NCBI RefSeq assembly: GCF_036924525.1
Contig: NZ_JAZHRU010000001.1
Coordinates: 1,207,001 to 1,271,000, forward strand
Source of the DNA: Bradyrhizobium sp. AZCC 1719
Lineage (GTDB): Bacteria; Pseudomonadota; Alphaproteobacteria; Rhizobiales; Xanthobacteraceae
Direction of reading: 5' to 3'
Length of the DNA: 64,000 nt
Positions within the stretch are counted from its first letter, which is position 1. Each line of letters opens with the position of its first letter. Of the stretch, positions 11,077 through 20,034 are shown piece by piece. The position numbers and the translations under genes are program-made. Below the pieces are notes generated by a model. It was given only the letters and a program-made list of their open reading frames with translations. It was not told the DNA's origin and did not search any database.

Positions 11077-11532
11077 ATGACAAAAACACGAAAGGTCGCT
11101 TCGGTGCGCAAGCAGCGTGTGGGAGTCCCGGAGGCCGCCGTCAATGCGATCTTCAGCGCTTATCCCAATCCGGTCAGGGCAAAACTGCTGGCGCTGCGCC
11201 GGCTGATTCTTGACACCGCAAGGACCACCGAGGGCGTCGGCGCTCTGGAAGAGACGCTGAAATGGGGGCAGCCGAGCTATCTCACGACCGAGAGCAAGAG
11301 CGGCAGCACGGTCCGGATCGACCAGGTGAAGGCGGAAGCCGGCCACTACGCGGTCTATTTCCACTGCCAGACCGATCTGGTCGAGACCTTTCGCGAGCTC
11401 TATCCGGAACTGCGCTACGGCGGCAACCGCAGCATTCTGCTCGATGCCGGCGACAAACTGCCCGAGGCCGCGCTGCGCCACTGCGTGGCGCTGGCGCTGA
11501 CGTATCATGCGAGGAAGCGGAAAGAGAGATGA
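11077..11532 (+). CDS. DUF1801 domain protein
   Basis: 151 residues from the ATG at 11077. The core (EETLKWGQPSYLT, then KAGHYAVYF-like and YPELRYGGNRSILLD) is that of the YdhG-like DUF1801 family, small soluble alpha/beta proteins with no established activity. The basic N-terminus (TKTRKVASVRKQR) is an addition to the core. Divergent from the RDD gene; a REP-like element follows immediately. Confidence 0.75.
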   Translation: MTKTRKVASVRKQRVGVPEAAVNAIFSAYPNPVRAKLLALRRLILDTARTTEGVGALEETLKWGQPSYLTTESKSGSTVRIDQVKAEAGHYAVYFHCQTDLVETFRELYPELRYGGNRSILLDAGDKLPEAALRHCVALALTYHARKRKER

Positions 11533-11534
11533 TC

Positions 11535-11659
11535 GTCATTCCGGGATGGTCCGAAGGACCAGACCTCAGATGCGCAATTGCGCATCGGGGAATCTCGAGA
11601 TTCTCAGGTGCGCAACTGCGCACCGTAGTTCGATGCTTCGCATCGCCCCGGAATGACGG
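11535..11659. repeat. REP-like element with gtcattccggg / ccccggaatgacg ends, copy 1
   Basis: Ends gtcattccggg and cccggaatgac are complementary. Between them are several nested palindromes: tggtccgaaggacca, tgcgcaattgcgca, aatctcgagatt, gtgcgcaactgcgcac and cgatgcttcgcatcg. A shorter relative is at 48434-48514. It sits between the convergent DUF1801 and EAL genes and can form a strong hairpin on either strand, so it may also terminate transcription. Confidence 0.75.
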
Positions 11660-11666
11660 CCTCAAA

Positions 11667-13475
11667 TCACGCCACCAGCGCTGCGCCCGCCGGCGCACTC
11701 CAGTTGCCTTGCGTCTTCAACAGACTGACGATCTCCGCATTGGGCCGCGCGCGGCTGAACAGGAAGCCCTGCCCCTCGTGGCATCCTTCGTTGCGCAGGC
11801 AATTTACCTCGGCCTCGCTCTCGACGCCTTCCGCCGTGATCGTGACGCCGAGGCCCTTGCCGAGGCTGATGATCGAACGCACGATCGCCTGCGCGTCGGG
11901 ATTGGCGGCGAGGTCGCGCACGAAGGACTGATCGATCTTGATCTTGTCGAACGGAAAGCTGCGCAGGTAACTCAGGCTGGAATAGCCGGTGCCGAAATCG
12001 TCCATCGAGATGCGAACGCCGAGCGCGCGCAGCGCATGCAGCGTCGCCAGCACCTCGCTGCTCTTTTCCAATAGCAGCGTCTCGGTAATCTCGAGCTCCA
12101 GGCGCTTCGCCGGCAGGCCGGACTGCTTCAGTGTTTCCACGACCAGCGACAAGAGGTTGCCGACGCGGAACTGCAGCGGCGACAGATTGACCGCGACGCG
12201 GACGTCGTCGGGCCATTGCGCCGCATCGGTGCAGGCGCGGCGCAGCATCAACCCGCCGACGGCGTTGATCAGCCCGGTCTCCTCGGCGACAGGGATGAAT
12301 TCGGCCGGCGAGATCATGCCGCGCTCGGGATGCGGCCAGCGCACCAGCGCTTCGAAACCGGTGATGCGCCCGCTAGCAAGATCGACCAGCGGCTGGTAAT
12401 AGGGCCGGAGCACATCGGTGCGCACGGCCTCGCGCAGCTCGGTTTCGATCTTGCGGCGGGTCTGGGCGCGCGCATCCATTCCCGCTTCGAAGAACGAGAA
12501 CGTGCCGCGGGAATCGTTCTTGGCGCGCGATAATGCGAGGTCGGCGTTCTTCAGCAGTTTCTCGGATTCATCGCCGTCGCCGGGCGACATCGCAATGCCG
12601 ATGCTGGCGCCGATTACCACGGAATGCCCGTCCAGAAGATAGGGATCAGCGATCGCGTCCAATAGGCGCCTCGCCATGAACACTACATCCTCGGGTCGCG
12701 TCACCCCGCCCTGGATGACCGCGAATTCGTCGGAGTTGAGCCGGGCCAGCGCATCTTCCTCGCGCAGCATCGATTGCAATCGCTTGGCGACGCCGCGCAG
12801 GAGCTTGTCGCCGATGCCGTGGCCGAGCGTATCGTTGACCGCCTTGAAATGGTCAAGGCCGAGCACGAGCACCGCCACCTTCTCGGCGTTGCGGCGGGTG
12901 CGCAGCAGGATGTCGTCCATCTGCTGACGCAGCAAATTGCGGTTCGGCAGCCCGGTCAGGCCATCATGCTGGGCCATGAACGTCAGCCGCGCCTCGGCGC
13001 GCTTGCGTTCGGTGGTGTCCATCAGCGCGAGCAGGACCGCTGGCCGATCGCTGTAAACAAGCTGGCGCGAATAGATCGCCAGATCGATCAGCGCGCCGTC
13101 GGCCCTGACATGCTTCCAGGCGTGGGCCGCGCGCTCGTCGCCGGCGTGTTCGCCGGCCCATGGCGGCTCGACGTCGAAGGCCTGCAGGTTGCGGATCGTG
13201 AGCTTCTCGAATTCACCGCGGCTGTAACCGTAGTGCTGGATCGCAGCGTCGTTGACTGCGAGAATTCGTTCGTCACCCAGCGCGCAGACGATCATCGGAA
13301 CCGGATTGCTGTCGAACAGCAGCCGGAACGAAGCCTCGCGCTGTTTCAACTCGGTGATGTCGACGCGCAGTCCGATGAAGCCGCCATCCCGGGTCGCAGC
13401 GGGCTTTGCGCGCCGGCCAGGAAAACGGACAATCGACTGTTTCGGCTTCCTGGCAGCTTTTGGCTTCTTCGGCAT
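11667..13475 (-). CDS. PAS-GGDEF-EAL c-di-GMP protein, probable phosphodiesterase, N-terminally truncated
   Basis: About 602 residues from the ATG at 13475; a GTG lies two codons upstream. Order: a basic tail (residues 1-30), the last strand of a PAS/PAC domain (GLRVDITELKQRE), a complete PAS domain (about 45-170), GGDEF (about 175-335) and EAL (about 345-590). The GGDEF signature reads NSDEF, so cyclase activity is doubtful. EAL residues are all visible: FEALVRW, ELEITE, DDFGTGYS, KID, AEGVE and QGF. It should therefore hydrolyse c-di-GMP, with the GGDEF domain possibly binding GTP as an activator. The half PAS at the start suggests loss of a 5' segment. No membrane segment is left. Confidence 0.88.
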   Translation of the reverse strand: MPKKPKAARKPKQSIVRFPGRRAKPAATRDGGFIGLRVDITELKQREASFRLLFDSNPVPMIVCALGDERILAVNDAAIQHYGYSRGEFEKLTIRNLQAFDVEPPWAGEHAGDERAAHAWKHVRADGALIDLAIYSRQLVYSDRPAVLLALMDTTERKRAEARLTFMAQHDGLTGLPNRNLLRQQMDDILLRTRRNAEKVAVLVLGLDHFKAVNDTLGHGIGDKLLRGVAKRLQSMLREEDALARLNSDEFAVIQGGVTRPEDVVFMARRLLDAIADPYLLDGHSVVIGASIGIAMSPGDGDESEKLLKNADLALSRAKNDSRGTFSFFEAGMDARAQTRRKIETELREAVRTDVLRPYYQPLVDLASGRITGFEALVRWPHPERGMISPAEFIPVAEETGLINAVGGLMLRRACTDAAQWPDDVRVAVNLSPLQFRVGNLLSLVVETLKQSGLPAKRLELEITETLLLEKSSEVLATLHALRALGVRISMDDFGTGYSSLSYLRSFPFDKIKIDQSFVRDLAANPDAQAIVRSIISLGKGLGVTITAEGVESEAEVNCLRNEGCHEGQGFLFSRARPNAEIVSLLKTQGNWSAPAGAALVA

Positions 13476-13824
13476 TACCACGCTCTACTCGCACTGTGCG
13501 TGCAAAGTTTTCAGATAAGTCTCTGAAAAAAAGGTATCTCTTGTCGCAGAAACTACTACCTCACGCGCGCTCATACGTCGCCTGACAAGAAGGCACGCAC
13601 ACGCTTTGCGTGTACAAGCTCGGTGCGGACCGCCGATCCACGGGGCACAATCGACGCGCGGCCGCCGGGCACTGCTTCTCGCGCGGCGGATCCACAAGGA
13701 ATGCGGGAAACGCCGAACGTGCGCACAAATGTCCGTCAGTGACCGAGAGGGTTATCGCGCGGTTAATACGACCACGTGCAACCCTCGTTCAGCACAGCGA
13801 AGATGCTGCGGCTTGCGCTACCGC

Positions 13825-13917
13825 TACCACGTCGTGATCAAGTCATCCGCTTACATGCGCGAGGAAAGCGACCGGTGGGCCGCGGTGATCAAGTCCGCCA
13901 ACATCGAGTTGCAGTGA
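13825..13917 (+). pseudogene. Remnant 3' end of a TctC/Bug-type periplasmic binding-protein gene
   Basis: The last 30 or so codons before the stop at 13915-13917 read VVIKSSAYMREESDRWAAVI followed by KSANIELQ. This closely resembles the conserved C-terminal helix of tripartite tricarboxylate transporter (TctC/Bug) binding proteins. Upstream in the same frame the sequence is Cys/Arg-rich and unrelated, and there is no start or signal peptide. The whole 588-base gap 13482-14069 holds nothing else I can support except a small hairpin (acacgctttgcgtgt, 13599-13613). Confidence 0.5.
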
Positions 13918-14069
13918 GGGAACGCGTGAGTTGACCCCGATGCGGGTGTTTGCGCGGATTGTTGCGCCGGCGTGGGGACCACGCAATTGTGCTCGCCGCG
14001 CCTCTCCCCTGTTGCCGATTTCATGCTACGGTTGCGCGAATTGAGTGATCCCTGAAACTCTCTGGTCCG

Positions 14070-15050
14070 ATGAACCCCCGCCTGTTTCTGATCCCCCTCA
14101 TAACCTTGCTAGTCGCCTCCTATGCCGCAAGCGCATGGGCGCAGGACAAGGGCACGGTTCATCCAAAACCGCTGCCGCCGCTAGCCAATCCCAACGATCC
14201 CAACATCGCTGCCAAGGAGTTGTTCGGCCGCAAGGTGCTGCCGACGGCAATGCCGACGCGCGTGCACGGGTTCTATGCCCATGGCTGCATCGCGGGCGCG
14301 GAAGGGCTGCCGATCAACGGCGATACCTGGCAGGTGATGCGCCTGTCGCGCAATCGCTATTGGGGCCATCCCGACCTGGTCGCACTGGTCAAGCGGCTGG
14401 CCGCAAGAGCGCGCCGGGATGCTGGCTGGCACGGAATACTGGTCGGCGACATGTCGCAGCCGCGCGGCGGGCCGATGTTGACCGGGCATGCCAGCCATCA
14501 GGTGGGGTTAGATGCCGACATCTGGCTGACGCCGATGCCGAACCGGCAACTATCGCGCAACGAGCGCGAGGAAATGTCCGCGGTGATGATGGTGCGCCGC
14601 GACAGGCTCGATATCGATCCGCAGGCCTGGACACCGACACATCTCGCGGTGATCCGCGCCGCCGCGCTGGAGCCCAGCGTGCAGCGCATCTTCGTCAATG
14701 CCGCGATCAAGAAGGCGCTGTGCCGCGAGGCCAAGGGCGACCGCGACTGGCTCCACAAGGTGCGGCCGATGTACGGCCACGACTACCATTTCCACATCCG
14801 CATGAAATGCCCGCCCGGCGCCAGCGAATGTGAAAGCCAGCCCCATCCGAACGAGGGCGAAGGCTGCCAGCCTGCCGACCTCGCCTACTGGTTCAGCGAC
14901 GCGGTGCTGCATCCCAAACCGCCGAAAGTGCCGCCGAAGCCGAAGCCGCCAATGACGATGGCGGCGCTGCCGCCCGCCTGCAAGACGGTGCTGAACGCGC
15001 CGGATGCCAAACACGAAGTGTCAAGCAGACCCAGCGGAGAACAACGATGA
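14070..15050 (+). CDS. mepA: Penicillin-insensitive murein endopeptidase (M74)
   Basis: 326 residues with a signal peptide (hydrophobic residues 5-20, cleavage after SAWA). The zinc-ligand region is visible as HGCIAG early on, GHASHQVGLDADIW in the middle and YGHDYHFHIRMKCP toward the end, as in MepA. It cleaves D-Ala-meso-DAP cross-bridges in periplasmic peptidoglycan. A Pro/Lys-rich tail (PPKVPPKPKPP) extends the C-terminus past the catalytic domain. The stop overlaps the start of the following Spy-like gene (ATGA), so both are probably made together. Confidence 0.92.
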   Translation: MNPRLFLIPLITLLVASYAASAWAQDKGTVHPKPLPPLANPNDPNIAAKELFGRKVLPTAMPTRVHGFYAHGCIAGAEGLPINGDTWQVMRLSRNRYWGHPDLVALVKRLAARARRDAGWHGILVGDMSQPRGGPMLTGHASHQVGLDADIWLTPMPNRQLSRNEREEMSAVMMVRRDRLDIDPQAWTPTHLAVIRAAALEPSVQRIFVNAAIKKALCREAKGDRDWLHKVRPMYGHDYHFHIRMKCPPGASECESQPHPNEGEGCQPADLAYWFSDAVLHPKPPKVPPKPKPPMTMAALPPACKTVLNAPDAKHEVSSRPSGEQR

Positions 15051-15571
15051 AGATTTGGCCCCTGATTGCATCGATCGCATTCGTCACGAGCGTGCACGCA
15101 CAGACCCCTTATGCAGGAATGCAGACGCGCTCGATCAAGGCGCTATCGGAGCAGCAGATTTCTGATCTTGGCGCCGGCCGCGGAATGGGCCTGGCGCTCG
15201 CGGCCGAACTGAACGGCTATCCGGGGCCGTTGCACGTTCTCGAGCTTGCCGACAAGCTCGAACTCTCCGCCGAGCAACGCGCCAGCATGCAGCGCCTGTT
15301 CGATTCCATGAAGGCCGAAGCGATGCCGCTGGGCGCCAAGCTGATCGAACAGGAAGCCGAACTGGACAAGCAGTTTGCCACCCGCACCGTCACGCCCGAA
15401 AGCCTGAAGGCGTCCACCGCGGCCGTTGCCGCCACCCAAGGAATGCTGCGCGAGACCCATCTGAAATATCATTTGTCGACCGGCAGCATTTTGACCCCGT
15501 CGCAGATGACCAAATATGCGGAGTTGCGGGGTTACGGCGGTGGCGGGCACAAGCGACACCAGCACCATTGA
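15047..15571 (+). CDS. Spy/CpxP-like periplasmic protein (LTXXQ family)
   Basis: 174 residues, signal peptide ending near VHA-Q. A long helical region (LADKLELSAEQRASMQRLFDS...) and the late LTPSQMTKY motif match the LTxxQ family of Spy/CpxP/CnrX-type periplasmic chaperones or metal sensors. The C-terminus is Gly/His-rich (GGGGHKRHQHH) and could bind metal. It overlaps mepA by four bases, which points to a role in envelope or cell-wall stress. Function beyond that is inference. Confidence 0.72.
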   Translation: MKIWPLIASIAFVTSVHAQTPYAGMQTRSIKALSEQQISDLGAGRGMGLALAAELNGYPGPLHVLELADKLELSAEQRASMQRLFDSMKAEAMPLGAKLIEQEAELDKQFATRTVTPESLKASTAAVAATQGMLRETHLKYHLSTGSILTPSQMTKYAELRGYGGGGHKRHQHH

Positions 15572-15624
15572 TACTGGTGGACTGGCCCGCCCTAAGTCGC
15601 GACACCGTCAAATTTCCCGGCGGG

Positions 15625-16374
15625 CTATTGTTTTGGTTCGAACTGCGCAAGATCAAGGGCATCCGCCACGCGCGCGGTCTTCGGTGCCTTCACGAGCTCA
15701 TCTGGAGTTCCGATTTGCAGCGTCTCACCACCGTCGATGACGCACATGCGGTCAGATAGCGCGATGGCTTCATCGAGATCGTGTGTCACCATCACGATCG
15801 GAATGCGCATCAGTTTGCGCAGATCGGCAAGCTCTTCCCTGAGTTTTCGCCTGGTACGCCGATCAACGGCAGAGAATGGCTCGTCCATTAGCAGAACTGC
15901 CGGATCACGCGCGAGCGCACGCGCGACCGCGACGCGCTGCTGTTCTCCACCGGATAGCGAAGCCGGATAGCGATTCTCGAACCCATTGAGATGCACGAGC
16001 GACAGTAACGCTCGCGCTCTGCTGTCTCGTTCCTGCTTGGGACGAGAGCCCAGGGCTGCCGTCACGTTACGTAGTACGGTCATATGCGGAAACAGCGCAT
16101 AGCTCTGGAACACCAGTCCGACGGGGCGCTTGTGCGGTGGAATGTTCACGCCACCAGCGACATCAAACCAGACATCGCCCTGGCAGGAGATCCGTCCTTC
16201 GCGAGGCTGATAGAGCCCTGCAACAGAACGAAGAACGGTACTCTTCCCGCTTCCCGACGGCCCGACCAAAGTGAGCAATTCATTTTGACCACAAGAAAAT
16301 TCGACGTCGAGCGGGATAGGCCCCGCCTGGCGTAACCTGACATGCAAGCCGCTTTCAGACATAGCGGCGTCCAA
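15625..16374 (-). CDS. modC: Molybdate-type ABC transporter ATP-binding protein, lacking the Mop domain
   Basis: 249 residues: Walker A GPSGSGKST, signature LSGGEQQR, Walker B VLLMDEPFS, H-loop VTHD. It ends soon after the ATPase domain, about 100 residues shorter than canonical ModC (about 350), so the molybdate-binding TOBE/Mop regulatory domain is absent. It overlaps modB by 20 bases in the order modA-modB-modC. Sulfate or tungstate as substrate cannot be ruled out from the sequence. Confidence 0.85.
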   Translation of the reverse strand: MDAAMSESGLHVRLRQAGPIPLDVEFSCGQNELLTLVGPSGSGKSTVLRSVAGLYQPREGRISCQGDVWFDVAGGVNIPPHKRPVGLVFQSYALFPHMTVLRNVTAALGSRPKQERDSRARALLSLVHLNGFENRYPASLSGGEQQRVAVARALARDPAVLLMDEPFSAVDRRTRRKLREELADLRKLMRIPIVMVTHDLDEAIALSDRMCVIDGGETLQIGTPDELVKAPKTARVADALDLAQFEPKQ

Positions 16375-17023
16375 TCCGACTTGAAAGCAGATAGATTATC
16401 GAGAGCGCGAGCAACGACAACGCCAGCAGCAACGCCGACATCACACCAGCGGCATAATTGTCGAAGGCCTGAACACGGTCATAAATTGCCACCGATATCG
16501 TGCGTGTCTCACCCGCGATGTTGCCGCCGACCATCAAGACGACGCCGAATTCGCCCAGCGTGTGCGCAAAGGCAAGTACGAGGCCGGTGATTATTCCCGG
16601 CCAAGCCAGCGGCAGATCGATTGTAAGAAATACACGCCACGGCGAAAGTCCTGAACACGCCGCGGCCTCCCGTACTTCGACCGGAATAGCCTCGAAACCC
16701 CGCTGCATCGGTTGAATGACGAACGGAATATTCGCTATCAGCGACGCGAGCAACAGGCCATGAAAGCTAAAGGCGAGAGTATGACCGCTGATGGCCTGCC
16801 ATATCCGGCCCAAAATGGCATCGCCGCCGAACGCTACCAGCAAGTAATAGCCGAGCACCGTCGGTGGCAAAACGAGCGGAAGCGCAAGCAAAGCCTCGAC
16901 AAAGCCCTTACCGCCGAATCGATTAAATGCCAGCGCCCTGCCGCAGACGATTCCAACGGGCAGCAGCACAAGAATTGTCGCGACCCCTAACTTGAGCGAA
17001 ACAACCAGCGCGGGCCAATCCAT
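16355..17023 (-). CDS. modB: Molybdate ABC transporter permease
   Basis: 222 residues with about five transmembrane helices and the EAA loop (REAAACSGLSPWRVFLTIDLPL) typical of ModB/CysT permeases. The segments LPLVLPPTVLGYYLL and FAHTLGEFGVVLMVGGNI are strongly ModB-like. The start lies three bases past the modA stop, and the 3' end overlaps modC, so the three genes form one transcription unit. Confidence 0.9.
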   Translation of the reverse strand: MDWPALVVSLKLGVATILVLLPVGIVCGRALAFNRFGGKGFVEALLALPLVLPPTVLGYYLLVAFGGDAILGRIWQAISGHTLAFSFHGLLLASLIANIPFVIQPMQRGFEAIPVEVREAAACSGLSPWRVFLTIDLPLAWPGIITGLVLAFAHTLGEFGVVLMVGGNIAGETRTISVAIYDRVQAFDNYAAGVMSALLLALSLLALSIIYLLSSRIGRRYV

Positions 17024-17026
17024 GAA

Positions 17027-17812
17027 TCACGTCGCTTCGCCTGGCAACACGAAGCCGTATTTGCGGAAGATGACACGCGCCGCAGCCGTCTGGACATAGC
17101 GGTAAAAATCTCTAGCCAGCGGGCCCGCATTCTTCATCAACACCATGCGTTGCCGCAGCGGCGTATGCCATTCGGAAGGAATCAGCACATAAGAACCAAG
17201 CTTGCTTACTTCGGGCGCCAAGGCGAGCGAGTAAGCGAATATCCCGCCTTGCGAGGATCCCGATGTTGCGAACTGGGCAGCCTGCGAAACATTTTCACCC
17301 AGCACGAGCTTCGGCTGCATTGCATCCCATAGGCCCTGACTCTTCAAGGCCTGCTCCGCCGCACGGCCGTACGGTGCATGCTCGGGATTGGCAATCGCGA
17401 ATTTCTGGATTCGTCCCGATGCGAGAGCAAGGCGAAGATCGGTAAGTTGTGCATCCGCCTTAAACGACGAATTTGCGGGAACAAACAGAACGATCCGTCC
17501 CTCCGCGTAAAGCGCGCCGCGATCAACCGTCTTTCCCGTGTCCGCCAACTGCAGAACGAAGCCCTCGTCCGCCGACATAAACATTTCAAATGGCGCGCCC
17601 TGCTGCAATTGACGGGCGAAGTTTCCCGACGATCCGAAGTTGAGTCGCACCTCATGGCCGGTTTCAGCTTTGAATTTGCTCGCGACTTCTTCGAGCGCAA
17701 ACTTAAGATCGGACGCCGCTGCTATGATCGGCACATCTTGCGCATGGGACGCGCGTAAGCCGAGGCCGGCGAGAGCGAGCAACACAAATGCATAGCGCAA
17801 GAATTTGGACAT
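17027..17812 (-). CDS. modA: Molybdate ABC transporter periplasmic binding protein
   Basis: 261 residues, signal peptide with cleavage near SHAQ. The ModA landmarks AAASDLKFALEEVA, NFGSSGNFARQLQQGAPFE and MSADEGFV are present and carry the oxyanion-binding serines. It binds molybdate (or tungstate) in the periplasm for ModB/ModC. Bases in modABC look more A/T-rich than in adjacent genes by eye. The 241-base gap upstream (17813-18053) contains an inverted repeat (CAATTGC, five bases, GCAATTG at 17953-17971) but no ModE box I could recognise. Confidence 0.9.
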   Translation of the reverse strand: MSKFLRYAFVLLALAGLGLRASHAQDVPIIAAASDLKFALEEVASKFKAETGHEVRLNFGSSGNFARQLQQGAPFEMFMSADEGFVLQLADTGKTVDRGALYAEGRIVLFVPANSSFKADAQLTDLRLALASGRIQKFAIANPEHAPYGRAAEQALKSQGLWDAMQPKLVLGENVSQAAQFATSGSSQGGIFAYSLALAPEVSKLGSYVLIPSEWHTPLRQRMVLMKNAGPLARDFYRYVQTAAARVIFRKYGFVLPGEAT

Positions 17813-18053
17813 GATGGCCCCCGCGCAAAGCGCGTCTGAAGGTTTGATCGAAGGAAATCGACCTAGCCCGATGCCATCGTAACGGGATTCAACGGCCGCT
17901 TACGGCAGGCCGCCAGTCTGCCCGGTTCTTAGCATAAGATGCATGGCAATATCAATTGCGCAGGGCAATTGTGACAACCGCTCTCGCGCCCAATGCCTCA
18001 CTCGAAGGGTCAAGGTGCTGACATCCGATCAAACACAGAACCGGCCGCCACCG

Positions 18054-19898
18054 CTATTCTGGCACAATCCGCACCGCACCGCGGGCGGCGCTCGTCGTCA
18101 GCGCGGCATAGGCCTTCAGCGCCATTGACACATTGCGGCTGCGCTTCTTGGCGGGCTTCCAGGCGTCCGCCCCGCGGGCCAGCATGGCTTCGCGGCGCTT
18201 CGCCAGCGTGGCGTCATCCACCACGAGGCTGATCGAGCGCGCGGGGATGTCGATCTTGATCAGGTCGCCGTCTTCCACGAGGCCGATCAGACCGCCTTCA
18301 GCCGCTTCCGGCGAAATGTGTCCGATCGACAGGCCCGAGGAGCCGCCGGAGAACCGGCCATCGGTGATCAGCGCGCAGACCTTTCCGAGGCCCTTCGATT
18401 TCAAATAACTCGTCGGATACAGCATCTCCTGCATGCCGGGACCGCCGCGGGGTCCCTCATAGCGGACCACGACGACATCGCCAGCCTTGATCTTGCCACC
18501 CAAAATACCTTCGACCGCGGCATCCTGGCTTTCGAAAATCCGCGCCGGTCCTTCGAACTTCAAAATGCTCTCGTCGACGCCCGCCGTCTTCACGATACAG
18601 CCGTCGAGCGCGAGGTTGCCCGAGAGCACTGCGAGGCCGCCGTCCTTGGAGAAGGCGTGCGCGGCGTCGCGGATGCAGCCGGTGGCGCGGTCGGTATCGA
18701 GTTCCTCGAACCGGCGCTCCTGGCTGAACGCGACCTGCGTCGGCACATTGCCCGGAGCCGCCGTGAAGAACTTGCGGACGCTTTCGCTCCTGGTCTGCTT
18801 GATATCCCAGCGGCCGAGCGCGTCTTCCAGCGTCTTGGAGTGAACCATCGGCAGGCCGCGGTTGAGCAGCCCGGCGCGGTCCAGTTCGCCGAGGATGGCC
18901 ATGATGCCGCCGGCGCGGTGCACATCTTCCAGATGCACGTCCGCGACCGACGGCGCGACCTTGCACAGCACTGGAACGCGCCGCGACAAGCGGTCGATAT
19001 CCTGCATCGTGAACGGCACCTTGCCTTCGTAAGCCGCCGCCAACAGATGCAGCACGGTGTTGGTCGAGCCGCCCATGGCGATGTCGAGCGTCATCGCGTT
19101 CTCGAACGCCTTGAAGTTGGCGATCGTCCGCGGCAATGCCGTTTCGTCATCCTGCTCGTAATAGCGCCGCGCCAGATCGACGATCAGGTGGCCAGCCTCG
19201 ACGAACAATCCCTTGCGGTCGGCATGCGTGGCCAGGATGGAACCGTTCCCCGGCAGCGCCAAGCCAAGCGCCTCGGTGAGGCAGTTCATCGAATTAGCCG
19301 TAAACATGCCCGAGCACGATCCGCAGGTCGGACACGCTGAGCGCTCGATCACCTCCACGTCCGCATCGCTGACATTGCTGTCGGCGGCTGCGACCATGGC
19401 GTCGATCAGGTCGACCGCGCGGACCTTGCCCTTGAGGTTGACCTTGCCGGATTCCATCGGGCCGCCGGAGACGAACACGGTCGGGATGTTGATCCGCAGC
19501 GCCGCCATCAGCATGCCGGGCGTGATCTTGTCGCAGTTGGAAATGCAGACCATCGCGTCGGCGCAATGCGCGTTGACCATGTACTCGACGCTGTCGGCGA
19601 TGATTTCGCGCGACGGCAGGCTGTAGAGCATGCCGTCATGGCCCATCGCGATGCCGTCGTCGACCGCGATGGTGTTGAACTCCTTGGCGACGCCGCCCGC
19701 CTTCTCGATTTCGCGCGCGACGAGCTGGCCGAGGTCCTTCAGGTGCACGTGGCCGGGCACGAACTGGGTGAAGGAATTGACCACCGCAATGATCGGCTTG
19801 CCAAAGTCTTCGTTCTTCATGCCGGTGGCGCGCCAGAGGCCACGGGCGCCCGCCATGTTGCGGCCGTGGGTCGTGGTTCGGGAACGATAGGCGGGCAT
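18054..19898 (-). CDS. ilvD: Dihydroxy-acid dehydratase
   Basis: 614 residues, the family length. Cluster-binding cysteines are seen in SNCDKITPG and [17 protein letters not shown], and the start [20 protein letters not shown] is typical. It dehydrates 2,3-dihydroxy-isovalerate and 2,3-dihydroxy-3-methylvalerate to the 2-oxo acids for valine and isoleucine synthesis and needs an Fe-S cluster. Transcribed alone; upstream (toward 20034) is a 15-base palindrome (gccgcttaaagcggc, 19948-19962), which may be the terminator of the CoA-transferase gene. Confidence 0.96.
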   Translation of the reverse strand: MPAYRSRTTTHGRNMAGARGLWRATGMKNEDFGKPIIAVVNSFTQFVPGHVHLKDLGQLVAREIEKAGGVAKEFNTIAVDDGIAMGHDGMLYSLPSREIIADSVEYMVNAHCADAMVCISNCDKITPGMLMAALRINIPTVFVSGGPMESGKVNLKGKVRAVDLIDAMVAAADSNVSDADVEVIERSACPTCGSCSGMFTANSMNCLTEALGLALPGNGSILATHADRKGLFVEAGHLIVDLARRYYEQDDETALPRTIANFKAFENAMTLDIAMGGSTNTVLHLLAAAYEGKVPFTMQDIDRLSRRVPVLCKVAPSVADVHLEDVHRAGGIMAILGELDRAGLLNRGLPMVHSKTLEDALGRWDIKQTRSESVRKFFTAAPGNVPTQVAFSQERRFEELDTDRATGCIRDAAHAFSKDGGLAVLSGNLALDGCIVKTAGVDESILKFEGPARIFESQDAAVEGILGGKIKAGDVVVVRYEGPRGGPGMQEMLYPTSYLKSKGLGKVCALITDGRFSGGSSGLSIGHISPEAAEGGLIGLVEDGDLIKIDIPARSISLVVDDATLAKRREAMLARGADAWKPAKKRSRNVSMALKAYAALTTSAARGAVRIVPE

Positions 19899-20034
19899 GA
19901 TCTATCCTTTTGGAAGCGGGAAAGGCGTCTTTTAGACGGTAAGCCCGGCCGCTTAAAGCGGCTTGGTGCAGGGTCGCCATGCGCAGGCATGCTCAAAACG
20001 GGACAGGGACCAGACTCCCCTGCCCCGGCTACCG

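Noticed and set aside
17813..18053. ModE box upstream of modA
   Set aside because: No sequence of the expected TATA-rich inverted form; the CAATTGC/GCAATTG repeat is unlike it.
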